32,019 nt of DNA from positions 1 through 32,019 of the forward strand of contig JAILLJ010000057.1 of NCBI GenBank assembly GCA_024693205.1. Direction: 5' to 3'. The position numbers were made by a program, and so were the translations under genes. Positions 28,644 to 32,019 of the stretch are shown one piece after another (position 1 is the stretch's first letter; each line of letters starts with the position of its first letter). The DNA comes from Clostridiales bacterium. GTDB taxonomy: Bacteria; Bacillota; Clostridia; Oscillospirales; Acutalibacteraceae. The notes under the pieces are model-generated. The model saw nothing but the letters and a program-made list of their open reading frames with translations, had not been told where the DNA came from and ran no database searches.

Positions 28644-30065
28644 TTGGATTTCAGCGTTATTAAAGAGAGCGTGGGCGCAGTTCCGTTTGATGAGATAAAA
28701 AAACAGAGGGAATATACCCTTCTCGTGAGAACGGTCGTCGACTCGCGCTTTAAAAACAGTCCGAAGGCATACGTCCACACATACGGCTGTCAGGGGAACG
28801 TCGCGGACGGCGAAAGGATAAAGGGAATGCTGCGCGAGATGGGCTTCGTTTTTACCGACAGCCCGAAGGACGCCGACCTCGTGCTCTATAACACCTGCGC
28901 CGTGAGGGAACATGCCGAGGACAGAGTCTTCGGAAACGTCGGGGCGTTAAAGCCGATAAAGGAGATAAACAGGGATCTTAAGATCGTCCTTTGCGGATGT
29001 ATGATGCAGCAAAAGAAGGTCGCCGATAAAATACGCATGAGCTATTCGTTCGTCGACATCGTTTTCGGAACGCACGTCATGCACAGGTTCCCCGAATTCA
29101 TGTACCGCATGTACTGTACCGGCAAAAAGGTATTTGAGATCGGAGATTCCGCCGGAGTCATCGCCGAGGGACTGCCCGTTTCACGCGACAGCAGCTTCAA
29201 GGCGTGGGTGCCCATCATGTACGGCTGCAACAACTTTTGCAGCTACTGCATAGTGCCGTACGTCCGCGGAAGGGAGCGGAGCCGCTCGTCAAAGGACGTC
29301 CTCGATGAGGTAAAAGAAGTTATAAAAAGCGGCTATAAAGAGATAACCCTTTTGGGACAAAACGTAAATTCCTACGGCAAAGCCGACGGCGAAATGGATT
29401 TTGCCTCGCTCTTGAGAGAAATAAACGATCTCGACGGCGATTTTATGATCCGCTTTATGACGTCGCATCCGAAGGACTGTACGCGTGAGCTTATAGACAC
29501 GATGGCGGAATGTAAAAAGGTCGCGAAGCATCTTCATCTCCCCGTCCAAAGCGGAAACGACAGGATACTTCAAGAGATGAACAGGCATTATACGAGAGAA
29601 AAATATCTTGACCTTGTAAGATACGCGAGGGAAAAGATGCCTTCTCTTTCGATAACGAGCGATATAATAGTCGGCTTCCCCGGTGAGACCGACAGCGAAT
29701 TCGACGACACATTGAGCCTCGTCGACGAAGTGAAATACACGTCGCTTTTCATGTTTATTTTTTCTCCGAGAGACGGGACCGCGGCAGCAAAAATGGACGA
29801 CCCGGTATCTCACGCGGAAAAGGTGAAACGGTTTAAAAAATTGGAGGAGCTTCAGGCGAAAAACTCAATTGAGATCGCTTCCTCGATGAAGGACAAGGTC
29901 TACCGCATCCTCTGCGATACCGACTGCGGCAAAGGACTTCTTTCGGGAAAGACCGAGGGCAACATGACGGTGACGTTCGAGGGCGATCCCGACAATGTCG
30001 GAAAGTTTTTAAACATACTTATAACAGAGTCTAATTCATGGAATTTAAAGGGCAAAATAATTTAA
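28644..30065 (+). CDS. miaB: tRNA-2-methylthio-N6-dimethylallyladenosine synthase MiaB
   Basis: HTYGCQGNVADGERIKGML, LYNTCAVREHAEDRVFGNVG, radical SAM YGCNNFCSYCIVPYVRGRERSR, LGQNVNSYG, HLPVQSGNDRIL. TTG 28644 with AAGGAG SD preferred: the listed start 28518 lies upstream of the promoter and inside repeat copy B. Confidence 0.94.
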   Translation: MDFSVIKESVGAVPFDEIKKQREYTLLVRTVVDSRFKNSPKAYVHTYGCQGNVADGERIKGMLREMGFVFTDSPKDADLVLYNTCAVREHAEDRVFGNVGALKPIKEINRDLKIVLCGCMMQQKKVADKIRMSYSFVDIVFGTHVMHRFPEFMYRMYCTGKKVFEIGDSAGVIAEGLPVSRDSSFKAWVPIMYGCNNFCSYCIVPYVRGRERSRSSKDVLDEVKEVIKSGYKEITLLGQNVNSYGKADGEMDFASLLREINDLDGDFMIRFMTSHPKDCTRELIDTMAECKKVAKHLHLPVQSGNDRILQEMNRHYTREKYLDLVRYAREKMPSLSITSDIIVGFPGETDSEFDDTLSLVDEVKYTSLFMFIFSPRDGTAAAKMDDPVSHAEKVKRFKKLEELQAKNSIEIASSMKDKVYRILCDTDCGKGLLSGKTEGNMTVTFEGDPDNVGKFLNILITESNSWNLKGKII

Positions 30066-30098
30066 TGATATAAAAATCAAAAATAAGGAGATAAAAAA

Positions 30099-30509
30099 AT
30101 GGATCTTATCAAAATGGCGAGAGAGCTCGGAGCGGCTATACAGCAGGACGAGCGTTATATCAGGTTTATGACGGCGCACGACGAAAACGAGCGCGACAAC
30201 GAGCTGAATGAGCTTATCGGAAAGATACAGCTTATCCATATGTCGTATCAGCACGAGGCGGCAAAGGAAGACGCCGACGAAAAAAAATTAAAGGATTACG
30301 ACACCCAGTTCAACACCCTTTACAACGAGGTCATGTGCAATCCTCATATGAGAGTTTATGAAAAGGCGCGTCAGGAGATCGACGACCTTATGAAGGAGAT
30401 CACCGGCATACTCACTCTCTGCGTTCGCGGAGAGGACCCGATGACGTGTGACCCCAATGCAGGCGCGTCATGCACGGGCGACTGCGGCTCATGCGGCGGA
30501 TGCGGCTGA
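30099..30509 (+). CDS. YlbF/YmcA (RicF/RicA)-family protein with Cys-rich C-terminal tail
   Basis: Small helical protein (MARELGAAIQQDERYIRFMTAHDENERDNELNELIGKIQ...) in the miaB-ymcA-mutS neighbourhood; tail LCVRGEDPMTCDPNAGASCTGDCGSCGGCG; AAGGAG SD. Confidence 0.75.
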   Translation: MDLIKMARELGAAIQQDERYIRFMTAHDENERDNELNELIGKIQLIHMSYQHEAAKEDADEKKLKDYDTQFNTLYNEVMCNPHMRVYEKARQEIDDLMKEITGILTLCVRGEDPMTCDPNAGASCTGDCGSCGGCG

Positions 30510-30548
30510 TATTTAACTTAATTTTCTTAGTTGGATGTGTTGATTGAT

Positions 30549-32019
30549 ATGGCGGAAATGACCCCCATGATGAAGCAATATTTTGAAATAAAAAAGGAGT
30601 ATCCCGATACGATACTCATGTTCCGCCTCGGCGATTTTTATGAGATGTTTTTCGACGACGCAAAAACTGCGGCGAGAGAATTGGAGCTCGTATTGACCGG
30701 ACGCGACTGCGGCCAGGCGGAGCGCGCTCCGATGTGCGGAGTCCCGTTCCACAGCGCGGATTCATATATCGCAAAGCTCGTGTCAAACGGTCATAAGGTC
30801 GCCATATGCGAACAGCTCGAGGATCCCGCGCTCGCCAAGGGTATCGTTCAGCGCGGCGTAATAAGGATAATCACGCCCGGAACGGTCATCGAGAGCAGTA
30901 TGCTCGACGAATCGAAAAACAACTTTCTCGCATGTATCTTTTGCGAAAACAAAAAGGCGGCGGGGATATGCTTCGCCGACGTTTCGACCGGCGCTCTTCA
31001 CTTGACTGAGATTTCGGGCAGCGGAGTCGAAAACAAGATAAATAACGAGCTGGGCCGATTCGTTCCGTCGGAAATAATCATAAGCGGCGCGACCTCGGCG
31101 CTCGAAAAGGTGTCAAGGTTTATCACCGAAAGGCTTTCGGCGACAGTCGAACAGCCGGAGGATAAATATTTCGACAAAGCCGCGTGTCTTTACGAGACGC
31201 TGAGGCACTTCAAGGTGTCGTCCGTCGCCGAGATAGGGATCGACGAGGACAGCGGCGAAGCGGTCGTCGCACTCGGAGCTACGCTGAAATACTTAAAGGA
31301 AGCCCAGAAGTCGGAGCTTGAAAATATCCGCGAGGTCGATTTTTACAGCGACGCTCAGTTTATGAAGATAGACGCGTCGTCTCGGAGGAATTTAGAGCTT
31401 TGTGAAACGATGAGGAACCGCGAAAAGAAGGGCACTCTTCTTTGGGTGCTCGACAAGACAAAAACGCCAATGGGTAAGCGCCTCATGCGAAGCTGTATCG
31501 AACAGCCGCTGATGAGCATGGCGCGTATTACGAGGCGTCAGAACGCCGTAGCGTTTTTGGCGGAGGAGACAGTCCTCAGAAACGAGATACGGATGGATCT
31601 CTCCGACGTCCACGATATCGAAAGGCTGATGGCGCGGATAGTTTACGGCACGGCAAACGCCAAGGAATTAAAGGCGCTCGAAACCACCGCCGTCCTTTTG
31701 CCGGCAGTTAAAAAGAATCTCGAAAACACGAGGTCGGAGCTTTTAAACGACATCTATGAAAGAATTGACACGCTCGACGACGTTGCGGAGCTTATAAACA
31801 GCGCCATAACGGACGATCCGCCGTTTTCCGTCAGAGAGGGCGGGATGATAAAGGACGGATTCAACGCCGAGCTCGACTCCCTACGTGATATCGTCAACAA
31901 CGGCAAGGGCTATATCGCCTCCATCCAGGCAAACGAACAGGAAAAGACGGGCATCAAAAAGCTGAAGATCGGTTACAACCGCGTGTTCGGGTACTATATC
32001 GAGGTACCGAACGCCTTCA
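30549..32019 (+). CDS. mutS: DNA mismatch repair protein MutS (3' truncated by window edge)
   Basis: MAEMTPMMKQYFEIKKEYPDTILMFRLGDFYEMFFDDA, ELVLTGRDCGQAERAPMCGVPFHSADSYIAKLV, RRNLELCETMRNREKKGTLLWVLDKTKTPMGKRLMRSCIEQPL; open to window end. TTG 30540 is an alternative start. Confidence 0.95.
   Translation, partial: MAEMTPMMKQYFEIKKEYPDTILMFRLGDFYEMFFDDAKTAARELELVLTGRDCGQAERAPMCGVPFHSADSYIAKLVSNGHKVAICEQLEDPALAKGIVQRGVIRIITPGTVIESSMLDESKNNFLACIFCENKKAAGICFADVSTGALHLTEISGSGVENKINNELGRFVPSEIIISGATSALEKVSRFITERLSATVEQPEDKYFDKAACLYETLRHFKVSSVAEIGIDEDSGEAVVALGATLKYLKEAQKSELENIREVDFYSDAQFMKIDASSRRNLELCETMRNREKKGTLLWVLDKTKTPMGKRLMRSCIEQPLMSMARITRRQNAVAFLAEETVLRNEIRMDLSDVHDIERLMARIVYGTANAKELKALETTAVLLPAVKKNLENTRSELLNDIYERIDTLDDVAELINSAITDDPPFSVREGGMIKDGFNAELDSLRDIVNNGKGYIASIQANEQEKTGIKKLKIGYNRVFGYYIEVPNAF

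Noticed and set aside
1-32019. CRISPR arrays, tRNA/rRNA genes, transposases, phage or toxin-antitoxin/defence genes
   Set aside because: Looked for on both strands; no regularly spaced direct repeats, cloverleaf/CCA patterns or recognisable mobile or defence proteins found.

Overview
This 32-kb window is a gene-dense, entirely plus-strand segment of a Clostridia-like (Firmicutes) chromosome. About 22 mostly housekeeping genes are read from motifs and gene order: D-aspartate ligase-like ATP-grasp (5' truncated), aspartate racemase, AsnB-type asparagine synthase, recJ, relA/spoT, dtd, an MBL-fold hydrolase, hemZ-like radical SAM protein, uridine kinase-like protein, SpoVB/YabM flippase, mazG, HU, RqcP-like S4 protein, hprK, ROK kinase, murB, rapZ, whiA, dnaE, pfkA, pcrA, a secreted LCAT-like hydrolase, miaB, a YlbF/YmcA-family protein with a Cys-rich tail, and mutS (3' truncated). 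I see no CRISPR array, tRNA or rRNA gene, transposase, prophage or defence system. The less ordinary signals are: (1) a three-gene set that looks like a D-Asx peptidoglycan cross-bridge cassette; (2) two intergenic copies of one inverted-repeat family (after rapZ and before miaB), one of them a composite with two internal hairpins; (3) a 162-bp MITE-like long inverted repeat directly after the pfkA stop codon; (4) an inverted repeat exactly inside the spacer of a near-consensus pfkA promoter; (5) a miaB - Cys-rich YlbF/YmcA - mutS arrangement; (6) a lineage-specific-looking secreted hydrolase. All family names come from motif recognition and gene order, not from searches.
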